Positions 8,395-17,742 are shown, numbered from the stretch's first letter. The stretch: 64,000 nucleotides of DNA from Agarivorans sp. TSD2052 (GCF_023238625.1 NZ_CP096670.1:4236001-4300000), one strand, 5' to 3'. Numbers and translations are program-made. The notes: generated from the letters alone by a model not told the origin.

Positions 8395-9765
8395 ATGACT
8401 AACGAAGTTACGCCAAGCTCCAACCAACAAATATTTGATGGTCACCATGATGAAGCCCTAAGTCGAGTCCTTGAAACACTTAACTCAAGCACCGATGAGC
8501 AAGATTTAAGCTTTGTCGGCCAATACGATAATGCGGTCTTGGCTAACCTGGTTGAATCACTCCCAGAGGCTTATCGTCAGCAGGTTTGGCCTTACATTGA
8601 AACAAAGCGTAACTGGGAAATATTGCACCTACTGCAATACGAAACGGTAAAGCACCTATTTAGTCAACTTGGCGAGCAACAATTAAACGATCTGCAACAC
8701 TATATCAGTGATGCAGAAATTGTTGAATTTGCTGATTTTCTTCCAGAGAAAATGGTCGATATTTATCTGGAACAACAAGATGAGCTGACCACTTCACAGC
8801 TGCAAGATGCACTAAGCTATGAAGACGAACAAATTGGCCGTTATGTCGATACCCATATACTACGTGCCCGCCCCAATTCTAGCGTGCAACGGATTAAACA
8901 GCGCTTAGCTGACAAAGCCGACAAACACGTCGCCATTTATTTGGTAGACGCTAATGGACAGTTTCACGGTGCCTGCAGTATGACTGACATAAGCAACGCG
9001 GCCGATGCGACACGTTTAGCGGAAATCTGCCAAAGCATTGAGGTGTTCGACCACCAGCAAATGCTCAGTGACGTAGCTATGTCGGTGAATATTGTGCCCG
9101 GTCATGCTTGGCATCCGGTGCAAAAAGACGGCAAAATTGTTGGCGCTATTGCCCTTTCTAATCTAGTGCAATGGCTACAAGAAAAAAGTTTAGATGTGGT
9201 GATTAACGACGGCCCTTCTGATGAGGAAGACTTGTTCACACCGGTGCCAACAGCAGCCAAAATGCGTGCTATTTGGCTCACGACCAACTTAGCCACTGCC
9301 TTTTTGGCTTCATGGGTCATTGGCTTATTTGAAGGTGCCATACAGCAACTGGTGGCGTTGGCTATTTTAATGCCAGTAGTCGCCAGTATGGGTGGCATCG
9401 CTGGTAGCCAAACCTTGGCGGTAGCACTGCGTGGTATTGCCCTTAATCACTTACAGCAAAGCAACCTTAAGCTTCTGTTAAATAAAGAACTTAAGATTGC
9501 TGCCTTTAACGGTTTAATGCTCGGTTTGGTGATTGCAGCAGTGGTGAGTTTTTGGTTTGATTCCGTGCCATTAGGTGTAGTGATCTTCATAGCAATTGTA
9601 TTAAATAGCTTAGCGGCAGCAGCCTCAGCGACCTTAATACCGTTTGTATTGAAAAAAATGAACATAGATCCTGCAGTAGCGGGCTCTGTAATTTTAACTA
9701 CCGTCACCGACATAGTGGGTTTCGTCGCATTTTTAGGGCTAGCTTCGCTTTTTTTAATTCGCTAA
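8395..9765 (+). CDS. mgtE: Magnesium transporter MgtE
   Basis: A 456-residue protein with the full MgtE order: N-terminal superhelical domain (about residues 1-135), two CBS domains (about 136-260, with HVAIYLVDANGQFHGACSM), a connecting helix, and five membrane helices from about residue 290. The pore segment VASMGGIAGSQTLAVALRG and the final TVTDIVGFVAFLGLASLFL are family hallmarks; the first helix pore motif and the aspartates of the last helix are present. It would take up Mg2+ gated by cytosolic Mg2+. It is 57 bases after the retropepsin gene and 28 bases before a CorA-type gene. Confidence 0.92.
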   Translation: MTNEVTPSSNQQIFDGHHDEALSRVLETLNSSTDEQDLSFVGQYDNAVLANLVESLPEAYRQQVWPYIETKRNWEILHLLQYETVKHLFSQLGEQQLNDLQHYISDAEIVEFADFLPEKMVDIYLEQQDELTTSQLQDALSYEDEQIGRYVDTHILRARPNSSVQRIKQRLADKADKHVAIYLVDANGQFHGACSMTDISNAADATRLAEICQSIEVFDHQQMLSDVAMSVNIVPGHAWHPVQKDGKIVGAIALSNLVQWLQEKSLDVVINDGPSDEEDLFTPVPTAAKMRAIWLTTNLATAFLASWVIGLFEGAIQQLVALAILMPVVASMGGIAGSQTLAVALRGIALNHLQQSNLKLLLNKELKIAAFNGLMLGLVIAAVVSFWFDSVPLGVVIFIAIVLNSLAAAASATLIPFVLKKMNIDPAVAGSVILTTVTDIVGFVAFLGLASLFLIR

Positions 9766-9792
9766 GCCACGCGTAAATCTAGGGACACATAG

Positions 9793-10764
9793 ATGATTAG
9801 AACTTGGTTAAGCCGCGACGACGGTTCGCCTAGCTTGGGCGATGCAAGCCAGATAGACAGTTGGTCATCACAAGCTAGTCACAGCATTTGGATCGATATT
9901 GATTTACAAGCGATGACACAGCTCGATGCCGAACAACTGTTAAAACGCTTCAATTGCCACTCCTTAGCAATAACCGACGTATTTCGCAGCCGTCACCCGC
10001 CTAAAATTGAGCTATTTGATGAGCAAGTATTCATCATGTATCGGGGCATTCAACAGTGCTTAGGCGAACTAAAATTCGACCATATGCAACTGGCCATGTT
10101 TGCTGGTAACAACTACCTTATCACTGTTCATCAAGGCCAATCACAAGGCATAGAAAACTTAATCAACCAAGGTTTTAATAAATACTTACAGGCTCCCTTG
10201 AGTTTAGCCTGTCGAATAATGCATAGCGCTTCAAACTTATATTTAAACCAGCTGTTAGAGTTTGAAGACCATTTAAGCGAATTAGAAGAAAAAATTAGCC
10301 GCCATGGCGACGATCAATTGTTAGCCGCTATTACCCTGCAAAAAACCGATATATTGCGACTAAATCGAATTTTTAATTATCACCTTAGCGTCAGTAAAAA
10401 GCTGGTTAATTTGCAGTCAGAACAAAGCGTTACCAACATAACTATCGACCAGCCGGTATTACAAGACTTGCACGAACGTTTCGAACGCCTACATAGCTTA
10501 ACGACCATGTATTATGAGATCTGTGGGGATTTAGTCGACGGTTACTTATCGATTAGCTCACATAAGCTCAATAACACCATGCGTGTATTGACATTGATTA
10601 CCGCGATATTTGTGCCACTAAGCTTTTTAGCTGGCATCTACGGCATGAACTTTGAAGTCATTCCTGAGCTACACCACCCCAATGGCTACTTCATCTTGTT
10701 GGGCAGTATGCTGTCAATTGCGATAGCGTTAATTGCATTATTTAAATGGAAGCGCTGGTTTTAA
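9793..10764 (+). CDS. CorA/ZntB-family metal transporter
   Basis: A 323-residue protein with a cytoplasmic alpha/beta N-domain, a long coiled stalk helix (residues about 140-260) and two C-terminal membrane helices. The pore signature GMN is present as FLAGIYGMNFE near residue 285, and the chain ends with a lysine/arginine-rich tail (FKWKRWF). The family moves Mg2+, Co2+ or Zn2+; which ion cannot be read from the sequence. Two different Mg2+-transporter families encoded back to back on one strand is unusual and suggests shared control with the rimK run. Confidence 0.88.
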   Translation: MIRTWLSRDDGSPSLGDASQIDSWSSQASHSIWIDIDLQAMTQLDAEQLLKRFNCHSLAITDVFRSRHPPKIELFDEQVFIMYRGIQQCLGELKFDHMQLAMFAGNNYLITVHQGQSQGIENLINQGFNKYLQAPLSLACRIMHSASNLYLNQLLEFEDHLSELEEKISRHGDDQLLAAITLQKTDILRLNRIFNYHLSVSKKLVNLQSEQSVTNITIDQPVLQDLHERFERLHSLTTMYYEICGDLVDGYLSISSHKLNNTMRVLTLITAIFVPLSFLAGIYGMNFEVIPELHHPNGYFILLGSMLSIAIALIALFKWKRWF

Positions 10765-10851
10765 GCGTTAGACGTTACGCTATAGACAACTGGAAAAACT
10801 ATTGGTAAATGATAAGCTGCTTAACAATTAAGCGTGCAACTTGGAACAAAA

Positions 10852-11448
10852 ATGAAACGATTAATCTTAGTCACATCGCCACCGGCCAGTGGTAAAACCT
10901 ATATTTCTAAACAGTTGGCCAAGGCGCTTAAGCATGTTGTTTATCTCGACAAAGACACGCTGATTGTACTGTCGCATCAAATATTCAAACTGGCCAACGC
11001 TGAAGTAAATCGCAGTTCTGATTTCTTTGAACAGCATATTCGCAACTACGAGTACCAAGCGACTTTAGCCTTGGCCATGGAAGCCTTAGATTACGACGAC
11101 ATCGTGTTAATTAACGCACCTTTTACTCGAGAAATAAGAGATACCGCCTATATCGATAACTTGAAAAGTCAACTGCTTGAAAAAAATGCCCGACTCACCG
11201 TGGTATGGGTTGAAACCGACGTAGACGTGGTGAAACAACGGATGATTGAGCGAGACTCTCCTAGAGACACTTGGAAATTAGAAAACTGGGATGAGTATAT
11301 TAAAGGCGTTGATTTCTCGATACCTCATTGCATTGATAATCCGGAAGTGGTGGACGATTTACTGCTGTTTAAAAATTCCAACCAAGCACAGTATCAGCAG
11401 TCTATGCAACAGATACTGTCGGTCTTAGAGGCGAGTCATAAGCCTTAA
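10852..11448 (+). CDS. P-loop AAA-family kinase-like protein
   Basis: A 198-residue protein with a P-loop near residues 9-16 (SPPASGKT, the first glycine of the usual motif replaced) and a likely second acidic element at VLINAPFTREIRD. A later segment (VVWVETDVDVVKQRMIERDSPRD) resembles the lid region of small-molecule or polynucleotide kinases. It could phosphorylate a small molecule or nucleotide; no specific substrate is recognisable. The ATG at 10852 is preferred to a GTG at 10834. It is 87 bases after the CorA-type gene and probably belongs to the end of the same transcription unit; the next gene is convergent. Confidence 0.75.
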   Translation: MKRLILVTSPPASGKTYISKQLAKALKHVVYLDKDTLIVLSHQIFKLANAEVNRSSDFFEQHIRNYEYQATLALAMEALDYDDIVLINAPFTREIRDTAYIDNLKSQLLEKNARLTVVWVETDVDVVKQRMIERDSPRDTWKLENWDEYIKGVDFSIPHCIDNPEVVDDLLLFKNSNQAQYQQSMQQILSVLEASHKP

Positions 11449-11463
11449 GTGGTAGGTTACTGC

Positions 11464-11784
11464 CTAGCCTTCCCACATTACATTGCATTGCTCTTTAGCC
11501 GCTGCGCTTAATAATTCAATCAAGGGTAATGCGCGGGTACTTAGGCTAACAGGCGGCTCAACATAGGTATCTGGGTCATCTTCAGTTTGATGTTGAGCTT
11601 GCGCTTTTATCTCTTTGTCGATGGCCGTTTTTAGCTGGCTGAGTGCCGCTGGCACATCTTCAGCTCGAAGCGCACCAGGCACTGTTCCACTGTGGCCCAT
11701 CATCTTCAACAAATGCAGTCCTACCTCACCAAACATGGTCACCTTGGCATAGGCTTTACAGCTAAATGTAATTAACATACTCAT
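11464..11784 (-). CDS. DUF1840 domain protein
   Basis: A 106-residue protein. Its start (MSMLITFSCKAYAKVTMFGE) and the segment LLKMMGHSGTVPGALRAEDV are diagnostic of the DUF1840 family of proteobacterial proteins, about 100 residues long with no known function. A charged, proline-containing linker (residues about 68-90) leads to a short C-terminal helix. The ATG at 11784 has GAGG 6 bases upstream; longer in-frame starts to 11874 have none. It is convergent with the kinase gene. Confidence 0.85.
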   Translation of the reverse strand: MSMLITFSCKAYAKVTMFGEVGLHLLKMMGHSGTVPGALRAEDVPAALSQLKTAIDKEIKAQAQHQTEDDPDTYVEPPVSLSTRALPLIELLSAAAKEQCNVMWEG

Positions 11785-11904
11785 CGTTATCCTCTTGGCT
11801 ATAAGCATAAAGCTTAACGCTGAATACAAACAATAACCTGAACCCAGCATACAATATTGTGATTTTTCAGTCATCGCGACATTTTGCTAACTTTAGCTAG
11901 CCAA

Positions 11905-12810
11905 TCAAACTTGACCTAGCGCTTGAGCAATAATGTCGAATACTCGCCGCACTCTAAGGCTAGTTCGTAATTCTTGATGGCATACTAGCCATAAAGGGAG
12001 GCGCATGGCTGGCCCCAGGTGTTCAAAAGCACGCTGCAAGTGCGGGTCCTTATCACCCATATCTTGAGGGAAAAACATCAGGCCCAGTCCTTCTTTACAC
12101 AAACCCAGCTGTAATAGCTGAAATGAAGTAATCAATTGAAAATTCTGTTTTGTCAGCTGCCAACCTTGTTGATTGAGAACCTTTGATACCGCGCTCGTTC
12201 GGTCAAAACCGATAAGCTGAATGTCACTGAAATTGCTGATATCTGAGAATGCGGGCAACTGTTCCAAATAGCCTTTGGTTCCGTAGAGCCAAATACGCTC
12301 TTCTCCAAGCTTCTTAGCAATCAGATCATGCTGCGTTGGACGAAAATTGCGAATCGCGATATCGGCTTCCCTTCGCTTTAGATCGCTGGTTTGATTGGTA
12401 ACGATGACTTCAAGGTCTATTCCCGGTTCTTGTTGTCGCAATCTAGCGATGATTTTAGGTAAACGAAACACTGCATCTAACTCTCCAACGGAAATGGTCA
12501 CTGAACCTTCAAGTTGTTGAGATTGTCCGCTAGCCGCTAAAGAAAACTGCAAGGCTGCATTTCCCATGGCGCGTGCATGCTCTAATAGTTCTAGGCCACT
12601 TTCAGTTAACACCAAGCGTTGCCCCACCCGTTCAAATAAGCTGACTGCTAGCTCCGCTTCGAGTGCCGCCACCTGACGGCTCAGCGTTGGCTGCGTCATA
12701 TTCAAGGCTTTAGCTGCGGCGGATAAAGTGCCTTCTTCTGCGGTGACCAAAAATGCTCTCGTGTTGTTCCAATCGAATTTAGCTGACTTCCAGTTCATAC
12801 GAAAATGCAT
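11905..12810 (-). CDS. LysR-family transcriptional regulator
   Basis: A protein of about 301 residues with the LysR HTH near residues 12-70 (NNTRAFLVTAEEGTLSAAAK, then LNMTQPTLSRQVAALE) and a substrate-binding domain (residues about 95-290). It is divergent from a putative NAD(P)-binding protein at 12897, with 86 bases between, so it may control that gene. The start is uncertain: ATGs at 12810 and 12798 are both possible and neither has a clear ribosome site. The effector is not recognisable. Confidence 0.85.
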   Translation of the reverse strand: MHFRMNWKSAKFDWNNTRAFLVTAEEGTLSAAAKALNMTQPTLSRQVAALEAELAVSLFERVGQRLVLTESGLELLEHARAMGNAALQFSLAASGQSQQLEGSVTISVGELDAVFRLPKIIARLRQQEPGIDLEVIVTNQTSDLKRREADIAIRNFRPTQHDLIAKKLGEERIWLYGTKGYLEQLPAFSDISNFSDIQLIGFDRTSAVSKVLNQQGWQLTKQNFQLITSFQLLQLGLCKEGLGLMFFPQDMGDKDPHLQRAFEHLGPAMRLPLWLVCHQELRTSLRVRRVFDIIAQALGQV

Positions 12811-12896
12811 ACTTATTATACTAATTTAGCCAATTTACCTTCTATTTACGTATAAGTATAGTGAGGCCACATCATTGATAATGGGAGAACAAAACG

Positions 12897-13622
12897 ATGA
12901 CTACTCTGGTCGTTGGGGCTAGCGGGGCAACCGGTCAGTTGTTAGTTGAGCAATTGCTCAAACAAGGGCAAAAAGTAAAAATTATCGTCCGCTCAGTGGG
13001 ATATTTATCTGACGCATTAATCCACAATCAGCAACTTTCGATTACCCAAGCCAATCTCTTAGACATGAGCGATACAGAACTACACCACCACGTATCAGGC
13101 TGCCAAGCGGTCGCTTCATGCCTTGGTCACAACTTAACGTTGCACGGAATGTTTGGCCAACCACAGCGACTCGTTAGTGATAGCGTTCAGCGATTATGCA
13201 TGGCGATAGAGAGAAGCAAGCCCGCCTCTCCAGTAAAGTTTCTACTGATGAATACAAGCGGTAATGTAAACATACCAGCAGGCGAAACAATATCGACTGC
13301 ACAATCCTTTATTATAGGGTTAATAAGAATGCTCTTACCCCCGCATGCCGACAACGAAGAAGCGGCGGCGTATCTGCAGTCGCATTTTAGCACCAGCCAC
13401 AATAGCATCGAATGGGCGGCAATCAGACCTGATAGCCTAGTGAACAACGATGTGGTCACTCAATACGATGTGTATTCATCGCCAATACGCAGTGCAATTT
13501 TTGATGCAGGTAAAACCAGTCGAATCAATGTGGCCCACTTCATGACGCAACTGATCATCAACGAGCTAATCTGGCAACAATGGAAAGGCCAATGGCCCGT
13601 TATTTATAATGCGTCTAATTAA
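12897..13622 (+). CDS. NAD(P)-binding NmrA/SDR-like protein
   Basis: A 241-residue Rossmann-fold protein. The nucleotide-binding glycine motif GASGATGQLL occupies residues 7-16, and ASCLGHN follows strand 4. The fold matches the atypical short-chain dehydrogenase group to which NmrA-type proteins and flavin reductase-like proteins belong. No catalytic Tyr-x-x-x-Lys is obvious, so a regulatory or NADPH-sensing role is possible. It is divergent from the LysR regulator, with AT-rich intergenic DNA containing the likely operator. Confidence 0.82.
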   Translation: MTTLVVGASGATGQLLVEQLLKQGQKVKIIVRSVGYLSDALIHNQQLSITQANLLDMSDTELHHHVSGCQAVASCLGHNLTLHGMFGQPQRLVSDSVQRLCMAIERSKPASPVKFLLMNTSGNVNIPAGETISTAQSFIIGLIRMLLPPHADNEEAAAYLQSHFSTSHNSIEWAAIRPDSLVNNDVVTQYDVYSSPIRSAIFDAGKTSRINVAHFMTQLIINELIWQQWKGQWPVIYNASN

Positions 13623-13693
13623 CATGGTTTACTGACGAGAACACAAAGACCCAGCATGAAGAGGATAGTCCTGCTCTGCCCTACAACCTTGTA

Positions 13694-13723
13694 ATAGCGA
13701 CTAACGGTACAGTTAATCGCTAT
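13694..13723. terminator. Hairpin between two convergent genes
   Basis: ATAGCGA-C-TAAC pairs with GTTA-A-TCGCTAT around a 6-base loop, with one mismatch. It sits between the ends of the SDR-like gene and aspartoacylase and could terminate both. No T run. Confidence 0.35.
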
Positions 13724-13738
13724 GGGATTAACCGTCTA

Positions 13739-14629
13739 CTACTCTAGCTCTAAGTACACCTTGTCGAGTAGCGACATCGCCAAGTCATTATCGTAATAGG
13801 CAGCTTCGTTAATAAACGCCGGATACACCGTTTTCTCACCCTGGTAGCAAATATCTTCACCCGTAAAGGTGCGGAATATTGGGTCTCCAGACTTTATCGC
13901 TTTAAAGTCATTGTCTTGCACATTGCTATGCACCATAGCCAGGCGTTCACCCTGGTCATCTAGCGGCAGTTTAATACTATCGAGATATAAAAAGGCTTCT
14001 ACTTGCTTGGGTAGTTCCGGGACTTGCTGCTGATTGTGTAACTCAACAAAATCGAGAATATGGCCAGTCATGTTTTCCATTTGCTCAAGAATATCTTGAC
14101 GCAATACTGATTGTGGCTGCGGGCCAACTTCAACCAACACCCCGTATTTTCCACAGCTGGCCAAAAAGCGATGGTTGGCTAAATCGTCTTCTGGCTCATC
14201 TAAAAATACCACTGCCTCGGGCATTTGTAGTTTCACATACGCCGCCAGTTGTTTGTAAAACGGCGTTGGCTCGAGCAAGATTAAGGTGGGCCCCATATTA
14301 GAGGTGGTGTTATGTAAATCAATCACCAAGTCCATATTGGGGCTGGCTTTGGGGCCTAGCTGCTGATGTAATACTTTGGCTCGCGACTGCTCGTAGTTAC
14401 TTAAGCTAAGATCGTTCAGTTCGGACATTGTAAACTGTCGATTAAGATCGGCATCGATATAACGCTTGTTTTCGCCATAAGCTTTGGGGTTAGCAAATAC
14501 GGTGTCTACGCTGATGCTAGGGCGGGAGATAAGTTCGGGAGATTGCTGCCACTTGTTGAGTAAATAAATACCGCTGAATTCGTTTCCATGCGTACCGCCA
14601 ACGATAGCGACTGTGCTAATTTTAGACAA
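13739..14629 (-). CDS. Aspartoacylase
   Basis: A 296-residue zinc amidohydrolase of the aspartoacylase family, which splits N-acetylaspartate into acetate and aspartate. Visible zinc and substrate elements: GGTHGNEFSG with His14 and Glu17, DADLNRQF near residues 59-66, and IDLHNTTSNMG with His106. The ending (MSLLDKVYLELE) and length agree with the family (human ASPA is 313). The start ATG at 14629 is in family register. It is a single gene, transcribed toward the SDR-like gene and away from xylR. Confidence 0.86.
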   Translation of the reverse strand: MSKISTVAIVGGTHGNEFSGIYLLNKWQQSPELISRPSISVDTVFANPKAYGENKRYIDADLNRQFTMSELNDLSLSNYEQSRAKVLHQQLGPKASPNMDLVIDLHNTTSNMGPTLILLEPTPFYKQLAAYVKLQMPEAVVFLDEPEDDLANHRFLASCGKYGVLVEVGPQPQSVLRQDILEQMENMTGHILDFVELHNQQQVPELPKQVEAFLYLDSIKLPLDDQGERLAMVHSNVQDNDFKAIKSGDPIFRTFTGEDICYQGEKTVYPAFINEAAYYDNDLAMSLLDKVYLELE

Positions 14630-14672
14630 AGCAAACTTTCCTTTAAGCTATTGAGCAAACAGCCTTGAGCTT

Positions 14673-14707
14673 AAAAGGAAACGCGCTTTGACTCAAGCCA
14701 AAGCGCG
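14673..14707 (-). terminator. Rho-independent terminator of xylR
   Basis: On the minus strand CGCGCTTTG pairs perfectly with CAAAGCGCG (loop 8 bases), then TTTCCTTTT. It starts 7 bases after the xylR stop at 14714. Confidence 0.75.
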
Positions 14708-14713
14708 GGCTTG

Positions 14714-15916
14714 TTACTCTTCCAATTCTAAATCTTGTTCTTGGTCTTGCTCTTGCTTACCGATACGGTAGGCTTTTGGGGTGAGCTCTAGGTCTTTCTT
14801 AAATACCGCGTACATATATTGCAATGACGGATAACCACATAACTCTGCGATGTCTGAGGTTGATAACTCAGTATTACGTAGCAAACTCATCGCTTGCTCT
14901 AGCTTGGCACAGTGGATCTCTTGGTGTACCGAGTGACCAATGTCATCTTTAAAACGTTTTTCTAAGTTTGAACGAGATACCCGCACATAATCGAGTACTT
15001 GCTCAACCTTAATCCCTTTACAGGCATTGTGGCGAATAAAGTGCATGGCTTGAATCACGTAAGGGTCTTTTAAAGCTTTAAAATCGGTTGATTGACGCTC
15101 GATAACCTGTTCTGGTCCCACCAATTCACGTACGTTGCGTAGCTCTTGCCCTTGCAATTGACGGTGCAATAGCTTGGCAGCCTGAAAGCCCATTTTACGA
15201 CAGCCCTGCGCTACCGAGCTTAAAGACACTCGGCTTAGGTGGCGAGTTAAGTCTTCATTATCGATGCCAATAATCGACACCTTATCAGGTACGATAATGC
15301 CTAGGTGGTCACACACTTGAAGTAAATGACGCGCGCGCGCATCTGATACTGCAACAATACCCACCGGTTTGGGCAGTGACTGGATCCAGTCAGCTAAGCG
15401 GTTCATCGCATATTGCCAAGATTCAGGGGTGGTTTCCATGCCACGGTATACCGCACATTCGTAACCATCGCTAGCCACTAACTGCTGAAAGATTGACTCT
15501 CGCTCCATGGCCCAGCGATTATTTTCATTGGGCGGCATACCATAATAAGCAAACGATTCTAAGCCTTTGGTTTTGAGATGCTCATACGCCGCTCCTACCA
15601 AGGAGCGGTTATCAGTAGCCACATAAGGAAACTTAGGGTACTGATCAGGGTTTTCGTAAGAACTGCCCACTGCCACTACAGGTACCCGCAAACCAGTAAG
15701 CGCTTGCTCTATTTCGGGGTCATCAAAGTCAGCGATAATACCATCGCCTACCCAATGCTGCAGCCGATTGATACGGCAGCGAAAATCTTCCTCAAGAAAA
15801 ATATCCCAGTCACATTGCGACGCTTGCAAATAATCCCCGATCCCTTTGATTATCTGGCGGTCATAGACCTTGTTAGCATTAAACAACAATGTGATTTTGA
15901 AACGTTTATCAAACAT
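14714..15916 (-). CDS. xylR: Xylose operon regulator XylR
   Basis: A 400-residue regulator close to E. coli XylR (392): the start FKITLLFNANKVYDRQIIKG matches ITLLFNANKAYDRQ, and DARARHLLQVCDHLGI and IDNEDLTRHLSRVSLSSVAQG match in the same order. The N-terminal two-thirds is a LacI-type sugar-binding domain (about residues 7-285) and the C-terminus an AraC-type double HTH (about 295-385), as in E. coli XylR, an activator bound by D-xylose. It has an unusual acidic tail (EQDQEQDLELEE). It is divergent from xylB, and both probably share the 283-base region between them. Confidence 0.93.
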   Translation of the reverse strand: MFDKRFKITLLFNANKVYDRQIIKGIGDYLQASQCDWDIFLEEDFRCRINRLQHWVGDGIIADFDDPEIEQALTGLRVPVVAVGSSYENPDQYPKFPYVATDNRSLVGAAYEHLKTKGLESFAYYGMPPNENNRWAMERESIFQQLVASDGYECAVYRGMETTPESWQYAMNRLADWIQSLPKPVGIVAVSDARARHLLQVCDHLGIIVPDKVSIIGIDNEDLTRHLSRVSLSSVAQGCRKMGFQAAKLLHRQLQGQELRNVRELVGPEQVIERQSTDFKALKDPYVIQAMHFIRHNACKGIKVEQVLDYVRVSRSNLEKRFKDDIGHSVHQEIHCAKLEQAMSLLRNTELSTSDIAELCGYPSLQYMYAVFKKDLELTPKAYRIGKQEQDQEQDLELEE

Positions 15917-16000
15917 ATGGGGCTCCTAAAAGCGTAGTGCCTAAGGTTATTTAATTTACTATGTAAAAAAAATGGCTTTTATGCCACCGTGAAAAAACAT

Positions 16001-16021
16001 AATGTGATGATGATCATGCAC
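16001..16021. promoter_or_regulatory. CRP-like site upstream of xylB
   Basis: TGTGA-TGATGA-TCATG matches the CRP consensus TGTGA-N6-TCACA at 8 of 10 positions. It lies between divergent xylR and xylB, where E. coli xyl promoters are also CRP-dependent. Prediction only. Confidence 0.45.
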
Positions 16022-16022
16022 A

Positions 16023-16094
16023 AATTGAGTGAAACTGTGAACTCAGGCACGCCATAGAAAAACGCTACCCTACTAGCAGTTTTCGTAATTGAGT
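16023..16094. promoter_or_regulatory. Repeated AATTGAGT elements, possible XylR half-sites
   Basis: AATTGAGT occurs at 16023-16030 and again at 16087-16094, 64 bases apart, upstream of xylB; AATTGAG recurs upstream of xylA at 24613. Repeats of this kind in front of genes of one pathway could be regulator half-sites. I cannot tell from the sequence alone. Confidence 0.3.
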
Positions 16095-16199
16095 CACTTT
16101 TCCTATTCACGGCAGGATGGCCTTATTAAATTAACCAGCTAGGTCTATTTGTCTTTAACAAAACAAGTTGAGCAGCTCGCGTCCCAATAAGGAACTTCT

Positions 16200-17651
16200 A
16201 TGTACATTGGTATTGATTTAGGCACTTCAGGCGTAAAAGTGGTTTTACTCGCAGAAAGCGGCGAACTATTAAGCCAAGCAACCGCTAGCTTAAGCGTTTC
16301 TAGGCCTGCTCCACTATGGTCAGAGCAAGCCCCCCAAGATTGGTGGCAAGCCACCCAAGATGCTTTAACCAGCTTGAGTAAGCAGCATTCTTTAGCGCAA
16401 GTAAAAGCAATTGGCCTAAGTGGACAAATGCATGGCGCAACCTTACTCGATGCCAAAGGTGACATTTTACGCCCAGCGATTTTATGGAACGACGGTCGCA
16501 GCGCCGCTCAATGTGAAGAAATAGAACGCCTAGTGCCTAACTCTCGAGACATCGTTGGCAACTTGATGATGCCTGGTTTTACCGCGCCTAAACTACTGTG
16601 GATTAAGCAAAACGAACCAGAAATATTTGCTCAAGTAGACAAGGTATTATTACCTAAAGATTATTTGCGTTATTTGTTATCAGGTAACTTTGCTTCCGAT
16701 ATGTCTGATGCGGCTGGCACCATGTGGTTAGACGTAGCCAAACGTGATTGGAGCGATGAAATACTGGCCGCTACCGGCCTAAACCGCGCCAACATGCCTG
16801 AGCTATTTGAAGGGAGCGAAGTCACCGGTACCCTAAAACCTGAACTGGCCGAGCGCTGGGGCATGCCTGCTGTACCTTTAGTAGCGGGCGGTGGTGATAA
16901 CGCTGCTGGCGCTGTAGGCGTGGGCATTACTAAACCAGGCCAAGCGATGTTGTCGCTAGGCACCTCAGGTGTTTACTTTGCAGTAAGCGATGGCTACTTA
17001 AGTAATCCAGAATCTGCTCTGCACAGCTTCTGCCACGCCTTACCAGGTGCTTGGCATCAAATGTCGGTTATTTTAAGTGCTGCTTCATGTTTAGATTGGG
17101 TCGTTAAGCTGACAGGCCAAGCCGACGTACCAAGCATGTTAGCCGCTGTTGAAGCCGCACCAGAATCTGAAGATACCGTTTTCTTCTTACCTTATCTTTC
17201 AGGTGAGCGGACTCCGCATAACAACCCAGAAGCTAAAGGCGTGTTTTTTGGCATGACCCACAGTACTGGCCCACTCGATTTATGCCGCGCAGTATTAGAA
17301 GGTGTCGCTTACGCCTTTGCGGATGGCTTAGATGCACTCCATTCAACCGGATTAAAGCCTGAAGAAATCACCCTAATTGGTGGTGGCGCACGCAGCCAAT
17401 ACTGGCGTCAAATGCTAGCCGATGTATTTGGTCAAAGCGTCAGTTACCGTTTAGGCGGCGAAGTAGGCCCAGCTTTAGGTGCGGCTCGTTTAGCCCAACT
17501 TGGCGTCACTGATAATGCTGATCTTGACCTTATTTGCCCTGTGCCAGAGCTCGTTGAAGTGCATCAGGTGAATGCTCAACGTCACGCGAGCTATGCTGCA
17601 CGCCGCGCAACATTCCAAGCTATTTACCAGAAACTAGCGCCGTTGTTTTAA
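16200..17651 (+). CDS. xylB: Xylulokinase
   Basis: A 483-residue FGGY-family kinase that phosphorylates D-xylulose to xylulose-5-phosphate, the same length as E. coli XylB (484). The start MYIGIDLGTSGVKVVLL carries the phosphate-binding motif, IGLSGQMHGATLLD the substrate part, ILWNDGRSAAQC the sugar-binding tryptophan and aspartate, and IGGGARSQYWRQMLAD the FGGY adenosine motif near residue 400. AAGGAACTTCT precedes the ATG. It is followed by a long hairpin and then a second XylR-type gene. Confidence 0.95.
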   Translation: MYIGIDLGTSGVKVVLLAESGELLSQATASLSVSRPAPLWSEQAPQDWWQATQDALTSLSKQHSLAQVKAIGLSGQMHGATLLDAKGDILRPAILWNDGRSAAQCEEIERLVPNSRDIVGNLMMPGFTAPKLLWIKQNEPEIFAQVDKVLLPKDYLRYLLSGNFASDMSDAAGTMWLDVAKRDWSDEILAATGLNRANMPELFEGSEVTGTLKPELAERWGMPAVPLVAGGGDNAAGAVGVGITKPGQAMLSLGTSGVYFAVSDGYLSNPESALHSFCHALPGAWHQMSVILSAASCLDWVVKLTGQADVPSMLAAVEAAPESEDTVFFLPYLSGERTPHNNPEAKGVFFGMTHSTGPLDLCRAVLEGVAYAFADGLDALHSTGLKPEEITLIGGGARSQYWRQMLADVFGQSVSYRLGGEVGPALGAARLAQLGVTDNADLDLICPVPELVEVHQVNAQRHASYAARRATFQAIYQKLAPLF

Positions 17652-17663
17652 TCATTAAGGCCG

Positions 17664-17696
17664 GCTAACAGCCATAACCCTGTTATGGCTGTTAGC
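17664..17696 (+). terminator. Long hairpin after xylB
   Basis: GCTAACAGCCATAAC and its exact complement form a 15-bp perfect stem with a 3-base loop, 12 bases after the xylB stop. There is only a weak T-rich tail, so it may end or stabilise the xylB transcript. Confidence 0.6.
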
Positions 17697-17742
17697 AATA
17701 TTGACCATTAGTGAATCTATTTAAGCATTGGCTTAAATAGAC

